Shown: positions 1 to 6,620, counted from the first letter of the stretch. The stretch: 9,057 nt of DNA from Mageeibacillus sp. UBA5438 (GCA_002427535.1 DIRK01000053.1:1-9057); one strand, 5' to 3'. Notes: a model not told the origin generated them from the letters alone. Numbers and translations are program-made.

Positions 1-59
1 ATGAGGTGGCTCTTTTTATGCCAACCAATTTACACCACTTTATAGGACACTATCCGGCT

Positions 60-88
60 TTGGTGGCTATTATGTTGAAATATATAAT
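60..88 (+). promoter_or_regulatory. Candidate sigma-A promoter for the membrane-anchored protein gene
   Basis: A perfect TATAAT -10 box lies at 83-88, with a weak TTGGTG at 60-65 as -35 and a 17-nt spacer. The predicted transcript start is about 95, giving a short leader of about 35 nt before the ATG at 129. The surroundings are A/T rich. The -10 is convincing and the -35 is poor (3 of 6). Confidence 0.45.
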
Positions 89-128
89 AAATAAGGCAAA
101 ATTATTTACCATAGTATTGGAGGTCTGA

Positions 129-974
129 ATGATGAAAAGGAACGCGATAATTGTCGGTGTAGCCACTATTGCCTTTTTAATAATTACTGGGGGTGTACTT
201 GTATCTATGGGTTTATTTGGAAGGTTTGCAGGAATTGAAAAAGAAAAGCTTGTGAGTTATCGATACAGCAGCGGCGGTGATATGCTGGGTAGCTCGTATT
301 CCGAAACTGTACGTGAATTCGACGAAGACAGCGCTCTTGTTACTATAGTGCAGCGCAAGTGGCACGGCGATGATGGTACAGTGAAAGAATATCTTATTGA
401 TAAAGCAATTCTTAATGAATTAAAAGCGGTGTTTGTAAAATATCGCATGAAAAAATGGGACAATAAGAAGTTTACAAAAATGTTTATTGCCGATGGTGCA
501 AACTATAGCTACGGATTCGACTTTGAAACGGATTACGTGTCATTTTCATCCCAGTATTATCCGGAAAAGTATTCTTCTAAACTTAAAGAACTCGATGAGA
601 TATTGAATAAGTATTTGCAAAATGCAACGCTTCTCCCGCGACTGCTGATTCAAAATACGGTTACAGAAAATGATTTTGAACTGCCATATGACCTTGATAA
701 CGGAGAAATTGTTTTATCTGTTTACTCGTATTATCAAAAAATCCTCTGCTTTCGCCTTGCAAACGGTACAAATGAAGAAATAAAGGCAGATTCTGTTATC
801 CGCCTATATAGGGATGATGAAAGCGTTCTGATCCATGAAAAATCCTACGAGCACGAAACGATATTTTATGCGCACGACTTAAATGAAGATTCCATCAAAC
901 TTAACGAACGTCTTGCACCCGGCAAATACCGCCTTGAGGCGTTTGGATATGAGACAGAATTTGAAATACAGTGA
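129..974 (+). CDS. Membrane-anchored extracytoplasmic protein of unknown function
   Basis: The protein has 281 residues. It starts at the first of two adjacent ATG codons (129 and 132), behind a GGAGG at 119-123. A basic start (MMKRN) is followed by one hydrophobic stretch at about residues 6-30 and then a long polar, charged, Tyr-rich region. This fits a signal-anchor or uncleaved signal peptide with the bulk of the protein outside the cell. No lipobox cysteine is seen after the hydrophobic segment, so a lipoprotein is unlikely. The C-terminal 75 or so residues end in an LAPGKYRLEAFG-type stretch and look beta-rich. They are reminiscent of the immunoglobulin-like modules found in many Firmicutes surface proteins (tentative). 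No catalytic motif is recognised. Its GC content is clearly lower than that of the permease and str genes (25 of 60 bases in 481-540 by hand count). It sits where the front of a transporter operon would be expected, which suggests acquisition or rearrangement. The real role is unknown. Confidence 0.8.
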   Translation: MMKRNAIIVGVATIAFLIITGGVLVSMGLFGRFAGIEKEKLVSYRYSSGGDMLGSSYSETVREFDEDSALVTIVQRKWHGDDGTVKEYLIDKAILNELKAVFVKYRMKKWDNKKFTKMFIADGANYSYGFDFETDYVSFSSQYYPEKYSSKLKELDEILNKYLQNATLLPRLLIQNTVTENDFELPYDLDNGEIVLSVYSYYQKILCFRLANGTNEEIKADSVIRLYRDDESVLIHEKSYEHETIFYAHDLNEDSIKLNERLAPGKYRLEAFGYETEFEIQ

Positions 975-1207
975 AAGAAAACAGCATGTCAAAATGCAAA
1001 GGTTTGCTTTGAACCCTTGTACTCTGATTTGCAACCACCACATTCGATTTGCACCCATTGCCTGCTTTTCTGTCAATATATGTTCTTTTCCATAGGAGAC
1101 ATCAGGCTCAGAACCTGAAGTTGTTAATAAGGAAGGATAAGTTTGCCTCGCGGTTTATGTTGATTATAGGTCGTAGGGATTTTTCTATGTCTGAAACCTT
1201 TTAACGA
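975..1207. other. Non-coding or degraded spacer before the permease fragment
   Basis: This 233-nt stretch has no convincing gene, no strong terminator and no ribosome binding site for the downstream fragment. In the frame of the downstream permease fragment, 1121-1204 encodes a 27-residue run (containing KFASRFMLIIGRR) that ends in TAA. It matches nothing I recognise, and neither it nor the other frames resemble the missing permease N-terminus. The stretch probably contains the rearrangement junction that removed the front of the permease gene. Confidence 0.4.
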
Positions 1208-1564
1208 GTGCTATATATTTTAACGATTCTTCTTCCGGTTTGCAGAAGGGGATGGTCGAGGATGAACCTGAGCGCTTATGCTGCAACCATCAACGTACCA
1301 TTAGGCTTTGATTCCATCGCCGTCGCCTTGCTTGGCAATCTTAATCCCTTAGGCTGTATCTTTTCGTCTTTTCTTATTACGATCTTTCAAAAGGGCGCTG
1401 TCTATATGGGTTCGGCGACCGGCGTGGTGCGCGAGATCGCTTCCGTCATTACGGGCATTTTGCTCTTATTCAGTTCGCTCGGCGACTTTATTAAAGCAAA
1501 GGCGGAGCGCTACAGTCAGCAAATGACTTTCGAGCGCGAATCAAGGGAGGAGGCTGAACGATGA
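1208..1564 (+). pseudogene. C-terminal fragment of a NupP/YufP-like ABC transporter permease
   Basis: The open frame (118 codons from a GTG) matches only the C-terminal part of BPD_transp_2-type permeases of the simple sugar/nucleoside ABC family. From residue 33 it reads GFDSIAVALLGNLNPLG, the family's recurrent G-F-x-x-IAVALLG-x-x-x-PLG signature. One or two membrane helices follow (about residues 43-68), then a VVREIASVITGILLLFSS helix and a charged tail. Complete members have roughly 330-370 residues, so about two thirds are missing, including the EAA-like cytoplasmic loop. The putative GTG has no Shine-Dalgarno, and the first 25 or so residues do not look like the family, so the break lies at about 1205-1270. 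The natural C-terminus and the ATGA overlap with the next permease are preserved. This is therefore a truncated remnant rather than a small gene. It could still be translated at a low level and feed the next start. Confidence 0.75.
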
Positions 1565-2523
1565 TCGACAAAATTATTATGGATGGCTTGGCCTTCGCGT
1601 TCCCCCTGTTTATTATGGCCGTCGGTGGGATCTACAGCGAAAAAAGCGGGATTACGATGCTGGCCCTGGAGGGAATTCAAGGATTCGGCGCTTTTACGGG
1701 CGCGGTGATCTTCACCCTTATGCAGCCGATTTTGGGCGAGGGGGCCCACGGCCTTGTCTACATTGCCATCCTGATGTCCATGATCGGGGGCATGTTGTGC
1801 GCGTGGCTTCACGCCGTGCTATCCATCCGCTTTCGTGTCAACCAGGTGGTGAGCGGCGTGGTCGTGAATATCCTGGCGATGTCCTTGACCACCTTTTTGA
1901 CGGGACTTTTAAACGAGCATCTGACAGGTGAGCCTTCGAATAAAATTTGGCTCGGCGCGGCTCCGCGCTTCAGTATCCCGGGACTTTCCAAGATTCCTGT
2001 GTTAGGCGCGTTCTTCCGCGACATCTATTTGTTTGTGCCCTTTATCGTGCTGTTTACCGCGGTCGCGGGGGTTGTCCTTTACAAGACAGCCTTTGGGCTC
2101 CGTCTCAGAGCCTGCGGCGATAACCCCGAAAGTTTGGATGCCGCCGGAGGTAACGTCAGCCGGACGCGCTATGTGGCGCTCACCGTCACGGGGCTTCTCA
2201 CCGGGCTGGGCGGACTCTTTTTTGCCTTCTCCTTTTCAGCGAACTTTTCACCCATGATCTACATGGGTTACGGTTATCTTGCGATTGCCGCGATGATCTT
2301 TGGCAACTGGGACATCGGCCGTACCTTGGCCGCCTGCCTCTTCTTTGGTTTCGCGCGTTCCACAGGCTACCAGATGATCTTAAAACTGGGAATGTCAAGC
2401 GACCTGTCGGACTTGTTCCTCATGATCCCTTATCTCTTGACCTTGCTGCTTTTGACCTTTTTCTCGCGTCACAATAGACCTCCCAGAGCGCTCGGTGTGC
2501 CCTATGACCATGAAAGCCGGTAA
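1561..2523 (+). CDS. NupQ/YufQ-like permease of a nucleoside or simple-sugar ABC transporter
   Basis: This is a full-length integral membrane permease of 320 residues, the normal size for the second permease of BMP-type (nupOPQ/yufNOPQ-like) importers. Family landmarks are LEGIQGFGAFTGAV (36-49), the R-x-x-VNQVVSGVVVNILA region (91-106), and the cytoplasmic coupling loop TAFGLRLRACGDNPESLDAAG (176-196), which docks on the ATPase. GYGYLAIAAMIFGNW (236-250) is also present. Seven or eight hydrophobic segments are visible. It begins with ATG inside an ATGA overlap with the upstream fragment, with GGGAGGAGG at about 1545-1553 as ribosome binding site. Known relatives import purine nucleosides or similar ligands with a BmpA/Med-type lipoprotein and a double-domain ATPase. 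Neither is in this window, and the partner permease is truncated, so function is doubtful unless parts are supplied from elsewhere. The last 13 codons, stop and A-run are duplicated exactly at 6621-6666. GC is high (41 of 60 bases in 2161-2220). Confidence 0.85.
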   Translation: MIDKIIMDGLAFAFPLFIMAVGGIYSEKSGITMLALEGIQGFGAFTGAVIFTLMQPILGEGAHGLVYIAILMSMIGGMLCAWLHAVLSIRFRVNQVVSGVVVNILAMSLTTFLTGLLNEHLTGEPSNKIWLGAAPRFSIPGLSKIPVLGAFFRDIYLFVPFIVLFTAVAGVVLYKTAFGLRLRACGDNPESLDAAGGNVSRTRYVALTVTGLLTGLGGLFFAFSFSANFSPMIYMGYGYLAIAAMIFGNWDIGRTLAACLFFGFARSTGYQMILKLGMSSDLSDLFLMIPYLLTLLLLTFFSRHNRPPRALGVPYDHESR

Positions 2524-2527
2524 AAAA
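2482..2527 (+). repeat. 46-bp direct repeat, left copy (3' end of the permease gene)
   Basis: These bases are identical to 6621-6666. The copy begins exactly at codon 308 of the permease (CCCAGAGCGCTCGG...), covers the last 13 codons and the TAA, and ends in six A residues. Identity stops abruptly at both ends: T versus A immediately before, and T versus A immediately after, where the right copy has one more A. The two copies are offset by 4,139 bp and flank the regulator-ridA-antiporter-lyase module. Confidence 0.95.
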
Positions 2528-2550
2528 TACGACTGTACCTAACGTTGCGA

Positions 2551-3231
2551 TTATTCGCAGTGAGAGGTTTTGTTGATGTTTCGCAAATGCAAATAAACTG
2601 TGTTTTTGGAGATCCCTAGCAGTTTGGCCACTTTAACGACGGCGTCTTTTAGGTCAAATATATGCTTTGCATTCAGGACTTCCACGATTTCTCTATTGTA
2701 ACGTGAAACCGATATAGAAGGATTGTTGACAATTTCGGCTCTGGCTGTGTTCACGGCCGACAAAATCAGTTCATCCGTGCTACTTGCAAAAGTTTCATCG
2801 ATTTCATGAGCATGCGAATTCATGGCAGTTTCGAGAATATTTTCAAGATAGATATTGAGGGGAATGTCCATATAAAAATTCATGCACAAAAGCCCGATAA
2901 TTTTGTCACCGCTACCAGTAATGGGAAAGGTCGCAGCACGGATCGGCACACCTTTTTTGCTTCGGTTAAAGTAGACCAAGTTTTTATGATTACTTCCGCT
3001 TTTCTTAATCTCTGCCAGCATATCCAAAGCTAGGTCCGTAATAGGCGCGCCTTCATGCCTATCAGAATAGTGTCCGTTGATAATTTTGATGACGGCGTGG
3101 TCAAGAACTTCCAGACTATGCAATACCAATTCATAGGCGGGCCCAATGTACTCGGATAAACCGTCCAAGACCGATTTATAACTTTCCAAAATTAGGCGAT
3201 CAACATCTGTAAAATCGACGTTTTTATCCAT
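2551..3231 (-). CDS. YheO/DauR-family transcriptional regulator (PAS-like sensor plus HTH)
   Basis: A 226-residue protein with the two-part plan of the YheO family. Residues about 14-123 form the PAS_6/YheO sensor, with GPAYELVLHSLE (30-41), the near-invariant INGHYSDRHEGAPITDL (51-67) and a second PAS-like strand set ending IIGLLCMNFYMD (111-122). Residues about 176-219 form the C-terminal HTH (HTH_22), with a recognition helix in GISKNTVYLHLR (206-217). The ATG at 3231 is chosen because GGGGGAG lies just upstream. The spacing is short (2 nt), but the in-frame TTG at 3264 has no Shine-Dalgarno and would add an atypical 11-residue leader. Known relatives include Pseudomonas DauR, which senses a D-arginine catabolism signal next to a RidA-type gene. 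The gene is divergent from ridA across an intergenic region with operator-like symmetry, so it probably controls that operon and itself. The ligand is unknown. Activator or repressor cannot be told from sequence. Confidence 0.88.
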   Translation of the reverse strand: MDKNVDFTDVDRLILESYKSVLDGLSEYIGPAYELVLHSLEVLDHAVIKIINGHYSDRHEGAPITDLALDMLAEIKKSGSNHKNLVYFNRSKKGVPIRAATFPITGSGDKIIGLLCMNFYMDIPLNIYLENILETAMNSHAHEIDETFASSTDELILSAVNTARAEIVNNPSISVSRYNREIVEVLNAKHIFDLKDAVVKVAKLLGISKNTVYLHLRNINKTSHCE

Positions 3232-3272
3232 GTCTCCCCCGTAACCAAACAAATTGCACCGCAATGGATGAT

Positions 3273-3296
3273 GATCTGTTTATGACTATGCAGATC
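3273..3296. promoter_or_regulatory. Candidate operator: GATCTG-N12-CAGATC dyad
   Basis: Perfect 6-bp inverted arms, GATCTG (3273-3278) and CAGATC (3291-3296), surround TTTATGACTATG. The TTTATGACT core occurs again in inverted orientation at 3405-3413, on the far side of the ridA promoter. The dyad lies 42-65 nt upstream of the regulator start, near the predicted start of its transcript, which suits autoregulation. This is pattern evidence only. Confidence 0.35.
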
Positions 3297-3307
3297 CTTA
3301 CATTGCT

Positions 3308-3336
3308 ATTGCATCAAAAAGAAAGTAAACAGTCAA
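3308..3336 (-). promoter_or_regulatory. Possible promoter of the YheO-like regulator
   Basis: On the minus strand TTGACT (3336-3331) is followed after 17 nt by TGCAAT (3313-3308). The -35 is good. The -10 matches 4 of 6 but lacks the important second-position A, so this would be a weak or activator-assisted promoter. It stands back to back with the ridA promoter, the two TTGACT boxes being 19 nt apart. Confidence 0.3.
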
Positions 3337-3355
3337 GATGATGAAATAAATACTA

Positions 3356-3384
3356 TTGACTAAAAGATAATTAATTAATATACT
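3356..3384 (+). promoter_or_regulatory. Strong sigma-A promoter of the ridA operon
   Basis: TTGACT (3356-3361), a 17-nt A/T-rich spacer and TATACT (3379-3384) each match consensus at five of six positions. Transcription would begin near 3391, giving a leader of about 46 nt. An 8-bp palindrome TTCTAGAA (3393-3400) and the inverted TTTATGACT copy (3405-3413) lie just downstream of the start. That is a position where a bound regulator could block elongation. Confidence 0.75.
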
Positions 3385-3400
3385 GGTGCCAATTCTAGAA

Positions 3401-3413
3401 ATGCAGTCATAAA
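3401..3413 (-). promoter_or_regulatory. Candidate second operator, inverted TTTATGACT-GCA element
   Basis: Read on the minus strand this is TTTATGACTGCAT. It matches TTTATGACTATGCA at 3279-3292 except for a 2-nt insertion in the latter. The two elements face each other across both divergent promoters. Nine contiguous bases are shared plus GCA. In an A/T-rich spacer some chance similarity is possible, but the placement is what a shared regulator would need. Confidence 0.35.
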
Positions 3414-3436
3414 TGAGAAACATATGGAGGTAATGG

Positions 3437-3826
3437 ATGGGCGTACAAATAGAAATTGTAAAAACCGATGAAGCCGCCGCTGCGATAGGACCCTATTCTC
3501 AGGCAATCGTTGTGGGCGAATTTGTCTTTTCATCAGGGCAGTTGCCGGTAAATCCCAAGACGGGGGAGGTGATAACGGGAAATATTACATCTCAAACGGA
3601 GCAGGTTCTAAAGAACATACATGCAGTGCTTGAAGCGGCGGGTTCAAATCTTGAATCGATCGTGAAGACAACTTGTTATCTGGCAGACATGAGCGACTTC
3701 GCAAAATTTAATGAAGTCTATGGAAAAAACATCACAGGTAAACCTGCGCGTAGTTGTGTTGCTGTCCGCCAATTACCGAAGAACGCGCTTATTGAAATAG
3801 ATGTTATTGCGCTAACAGCGGACTAA
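3437..3826 (+). CDS. ridA: RidA (YjgF/YER057c/UK114) family 2-iminobutanoate/2-iminopropanoate deaminase
   Basis: A 129-residue protein of typical family size and trimer-forming fold. GPYSQAIVVGEFVFSSGQLP (18-37) is the RidA signature. PARSCVAVRQLPKNALIEID (103-122) carries Arg105, which binds the substrate carboxylate, and Glu120, both at the positions conserved in active RidA-subfamily enzymes. This argues for real deaminase activity rather than an Arg-less Rid1-7 type. Active members hydrolyse reactive enamines and imines such as 2-aminoacrylate, made by PLP enzymes, to 2-keto acids and ammonia in the cytosol. This protects other PLP enzymes from damage. The ATG at 3437 follows GGAGG (3426-3430) by 6 nt. 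An overlapping out-of-frame ATG at 3433 is ignored. It is the first gene of an operon that ends with a PLP lyase, a likely source of its substrate. Confidence 0.93.
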   Translation: MGVQIEIVKTDEAAAAIGPYSQAIVVGEFVFSSGQLPVNPKTGEVITGNITSQTEQVLKNIHAVLEAAGSNLESIVKTTCYLADMSDFAKFNEVYGKNITGKPARSCVAVRQLPKNALIEIDVIALTAD

Positions 3827-3877
3827 AACAATTGAAAATCTTGCCTTACGAAGGAAATGGTATGTAAAAAGGAGTAG

Positions 3878-5371
3878 ATGGAGATGTTTAAAAAGAAAGA
3901 GAAAATGGAGTCAAGCTCAAAGAAGAAACCAACACTTGGTTTTTCTTTGTTGGTTATCCTTGTCTTATGCGTATTCGTATATTTGGGCGTGGGGCCCCTG
4001 AATTTAAATATAGCCCTGCTGTTGTTTCTAAGCTGGATTGTCATAGCACCCTTCGCAGCCTATTTGGGCTATTCCTTTCATGATTTAGAAGGATTTGCTT
4101 ACGACATGGCCAAGTCCGCATTGCCACCTGCGGCAATTATCATGTCAGTGGGTATCATGATTGCAACATGGCTGGCTGGCGGGACTGTTCCGACCGTTCT
4201 GGTTGTAGGCCTTAAACTTATCACCCCCAAATTGTTTCTTCTCGTCACCTTTGTTTTGTGTTCGCTTGTGTCCATGTTAATGGGCACATCATGGGGCACT
4301 GCAGGGACTGCGGGTGTCGCAATGATGGGTGTTGGTTTAAGCATGGGGATGAGCCCCGGGATCGTTGCGGGTGCTGTTATTTCAGGCGCGTATTTCGGCG
4401 ACAAAATGTCACCCATGTCTGATAGTACGAATATTTGTGCGACAGTCACGAAAACTGACCTCATGACGCACATCAAGTATATGTCGATCAGTAGCATTCC
4501 CGCATTTATTATCTCGGCCATTTTGTATACCATCGTTGGCATGGTCAAAGGCGGGACGAATTACGATCCTTCTCAAGTGGATAGCATAATCACAAATCTT
4601 AACGCAGTATTCAAGATCGATTTTATTTCGGTCATTCCCATTATCCTTGTGCTCGCAATGCTTTTCATGAAAAAATCAGTAGTTGTATCGCTATTAGTCG
4701 GTGCAATTTCAGCTGGCGTGATCGCTGTTGTACACCAAGGATTTCCAATTGCTTCCGTCGGAACTTTCATGATGAACGGTTTCAAGATTGAAACGGAAGA
4801 TGCCATTTTGAGAAGCCTTCTGAACAGGGGTGGCATGACCAGTATGCTCACGCTTGTCGCAACGTTTATTGGCGCACTGGGGCTTGGTGGAATGATGAAC
4901 AAAACAGGCCTGATCCAGCCGCTCTTAGACGCATTGACGCGCCGTGTCCGATCGGGCAAAAGCCTCATCATTACTACGATGGTGTTGACATGGATTTTGG
5001 TCACCGTTATCGCCACGAATAATTTTGCATTTGCGATGCTTGGGACACTTCTTCCGTCATTGTTTAGAAAATATAATTTGAAGAGCGAAAACCTGTCACG
5101 CGCGCTTGAAGATTGCGGTACATTAGGCAACGTCTTGGTTCCTTGGAGTGTAGGCGCCATGTTCATGACAGGTACTTTAGGTGTTACATCGTCACTGGAC
5201 TATCTCCCATGGGCATTTCAGAACTACATTACGCCTTTGGTGACGATTGTGATGGTGCTCACAGGATTCAGGATTGCCAAAGTCGATCCAACACGAGATC
5301 TGAGCCCGCTCAGTGACTCTGAGTTGGCCCTGCTGGCTGAAGAAACAGGAGAAGAAGGCCATGGCGTATAA
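3878..5371 (+). CDS. NhaC-family Na+/H+ antiporter-like transporter
   Basis: The protein has 497 residues, with a basic cytoplasmic N-terminus (to about residue 19) and some 11-12 hydrophobic segments. Family motifs are GTSWGTAGTAG (136-146), GAYFGDKMSPMSDSTN (170-185), the ATNNF segment (379-383) and EDCGTLGNVLVPWS (411-424), all at positions expected for NhaC antiporters. Known members exchange Na+ for H+. Others, such as MleN, couple this to exchange of an organic acid, so family membership does not prove the substrate. Lying between ridA and a C-S lyase with tight coupling, it more likely moves the amino acid or keto-acid product of the pathway than serves general sodium resistance (inference). 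The start may be ATG 3878 or ATG 3884: the AGGAG at 3870-3874 is better spaced for 3884. The C-terminal tail is acidic (EETGEEGHGV). The last 11 nt overlap the next gene. Confidence 0.88.
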   Translation: MEMFKKKEKMESSSKKKPTLGFSLLVILVLCVFVYLGVGPLNLNIALLLFLSWIVIAPFAAYLGYSFHDLEGFAYDMAKSALPPAAIIMSVGIMIATWLAGGTVPTVLVVGLKLITPKLFLLVTFVLCSLVSMLMGTSWGTAGTAGVAMMGVGLSMGMSPGIVAGAVISGAYFGDKMSPMSDSTNICATVTKTDLMTHIKYMSISSIPAFIISAILYTIVGMVKGGTNYDPSQVDSIITNLNAVFKIDFISVIPIILVLAMLFMKKSVVVSLLVGAISAGVIAVVHQGFPIASVGTFMMNGFKIETEDAILRSLLNRGGMTSMLTLVATFIGALGLGGMMNKTGLIQPLLDALTRRVRSGKSLIITTMVLTWILVTVIATNNFAFAMLGTLLPSLFRKYNLKSENLSRALEDCGTLGNVLVPWSVGAMFMTGTLGVTSSLDYLPWAFQNYITPLVTIVMVLTGFRIAKVDPTRDLSPLSDSELALLAEETGEEGHGV

Positions 5372-6530
5372 TTTTGACGACTCTGTAGATCAAAATTTAT
5401 TTAACGGTATGAAATGGGAGCCTCGTTATCGCCACGGTAAGGACTTTCTCTGCTTCAGCTTAGCCGATAGTGATTTTATGGCTCCTCCTCAATTGACAAA
5501 GCGATTGACGGACAGGGCAAAGATCCCCCACTATGGCTACGCTTACAGACCTGATTCATTTTTTGACTCAATCGTCAATTGGTATGAACGTCACACCGAC
5601 TGGAAGGTTAAACCGGAGTGGATCTCAAAAGGATACGGAATATATCCGTCCGTTTGCTTGATCATTCAGGAATTTACAAAACACAATGAGGGCGTGATTT
5701 TTCAGACGCCTGTTCATGAAGTGTTTTGGACAGTTATCGAAGCAAATGGCCGTGTCCCTGTTGAAAACCCGCTCAAACTTGAAGATGGCCGGTATACTTT
5801 CGATCTGGAGGATTTTGAAAGAAAAATTGTGAACAATAATGTCACGATGTTCCTTCTTTGCAGTCCACATAATCCGGTGTGTAGGCTATGGTCAGAAACT
5901 GAGCTATCGGCGCTCGCTGAGATCTGTCTTCGGCACAATGTTTTGATTGTATCGGACGAAGTATATGCGCCACTAGCACACCCTGGTCGCCAGTTCAGGC
6001 CTATCGCTGCACTTTCTCAGGAAGTTTCAATGTCGACGATAACCTGTTTTTCACCGAGTAAGGCATTTAGTCTGACGGGTATCAAAGACTCTTTGACAAT
6101 CACAGAAAATCCGGAATACATGCGCCGATACGAGCAAGCACTTATTCGCATGAATATGAACTTTGGTGCTAATCTTTTCGGTAACATTGCCATTCAATGC
6201 GTGCTTGATGAGTGTGATGATTGGCTGGCGCAACAAATTGATTATGTCATTGAAAATCGAGAGGTAATGGCGCGCTATTTTCGTGATTTTCTGCCGATGC
6301 TGGAGTTAATGCCTTCCGACTCCACATGTTTTGCGTGGATTAACTGCAAAGGACTGAATCTGGATGATCGCGAGTTTGAACGACTTCTTTCGGAGGAAGC
6401 AGGCGTGCTTCTTCGACACGGTTACCATATGGGACCCGGAGGCAGTGGATTCGTCCGCATGATGATCAGTTGTCCTCGTGCGACCATGTTGGAGGGGCTT
6501 GAGCGGATGAGAAAAGTATTCGCAAAATAG
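5361..6530 (+). CDS. PatB/MalY-like PLP-dependent C-S lyase (class I/II aminotransferase fold)
   Basis: The protein has 389 residues, the usual size for PatB/MalY cystathionine beta-lyase-like enzymes, and the typical N-terminus (MAYNFDD...). Recognisable active-site parts are ADSDF (35-39, family ADMDF), the HYGY segment (57-60), CSPHNP (167-172, Asn171), SDEVY (198-202, Asp199 for the PLP nitrogen), SPSKAFSLTG (231-240, with Lys234 as Schiff-base lysine) and Arg366 for the substrate carboxylate. Relatives cleave cysteine S-conjugates or cystathionine to a thiol, ammonia and pyruvate through 2-aminoacrylate. Departures from family wording are Cys174 in NPVCRLW (usually NPVGR), PVHEVFW at 117-123 (usually an aromatic Tyr/Phe pair) and SDEVY in place of SDEIH. 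The substrate may therefore differ, or it may be an aminotransferase. The start is ATG 5361, with AGGAG at 5347-5351 inside the antiporter gene. The 11-nt overlap implies translational coupling. A terminator follows 50 nt downstream. Confidence 0.87.
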   Translation: MAYNFDDSVDQNLFNGMKWEPRYRHGKDFLCFSLADSDFMAPPQLTKRLTDRAKIPHYGYAYRPDSFFDSIVNWYERHTDWKVKPEWISKGYGIYPSVCLIIQEFTKHNEGVIFQTPVHEVFWTVIEANGRVPVENPLKLEDGRYTFDLEDFERKIVNNNVTMFLLCSPHNPVCRLWSETELSALAEICLRHNVLIVSDEVYAPLAHPGRQFRPIAALSQEVSMSTITCFSPSKAFSLTGIKDSLTITENPEYMRRYEQALIRMNMNFGANLFGNIAIQCVLDECDDWLAQQIDYVIENREVMARYFRDFLPMLELMPSDSTCFAWINCKGLNLDDREFERLLSEEAGVLLRHGYHMGPGGSGFVRMMISCPRATMLEGLERMRKVFAK

Positions 6531-6579
6531 CAGGAAAGAACCTGTAAGAAATTTCGCAATGATGAGTTACATTGAGTGT

Positions 6580-6613
6580 AGGGCTGTTCTATTGATAGAG
6601 GAACAGCCCTTTT
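6580..6613 (+). terminator. Intrinsic terminator of the ridA-antiporter-lyase operon
   Basis: A perfect 10-bp stem AGGGCTGTTC (6580-6589) / GAACAGCCCT (6601-6610) with an 11-nt loop is followed by a short T-run (6610-6613). It lies 50 nt after the lyase stop codon and 8 nt before the right copy of the 46-bp repeat, so it belongs to the module rather than to the str operon. Confidence 0.85.
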
Positions 6614-6620
6614 CACGTCA

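Noticed and set aside
1..128. Possible end of a mobile element, with GGTGGCT repeated at 5-11 and 62-68 and a short open frame at the left edge
   Set aside because: The repeat is only 7 bp, no terminal inverted repeat pairs with anything else in the window, and the short translated frame resembles no transposase I can name.
1026..1056. Two copies of GATTTGCA spaced 20 nt apart, as a possible repeat array
   Set aside because: Only two short copies with diverging spacers, so there is no array and no CRISPR-like periodicity.
1121..1204. A 27-residue in-frame peptide (KFASRFMLIIGRR region) ahead of the permease fragment, perhaps a gene remnant
   Set aside because: It does not resemble the permease N-terminus or another family I recognise, has no start signal, and ends in a stop.
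2546..2559. TGCGA-TTAT-TCGCA hairpin at the end of the regulator gene as its terminator
   Set aside because: The stem is 5 bp, it overlaps the stop codon, and the nearest T-run on that strand is nearly 20 nt away.
4573..5166. Long minus-strand open frame of 197 codons opposite the antiporter gene
   Set aside because: It is antisense to a clearly conserved NhaC-family gene, has composition typical of the complement of hydrophobic codons, and shows no family features.
2528..6620. The flanked module as a phage defence or toxin-antitoxin island
   Set aside because: All four genes are recognisable metabolic, transport or regulatory families, with no nuclease, toxin or sensor-effector features.
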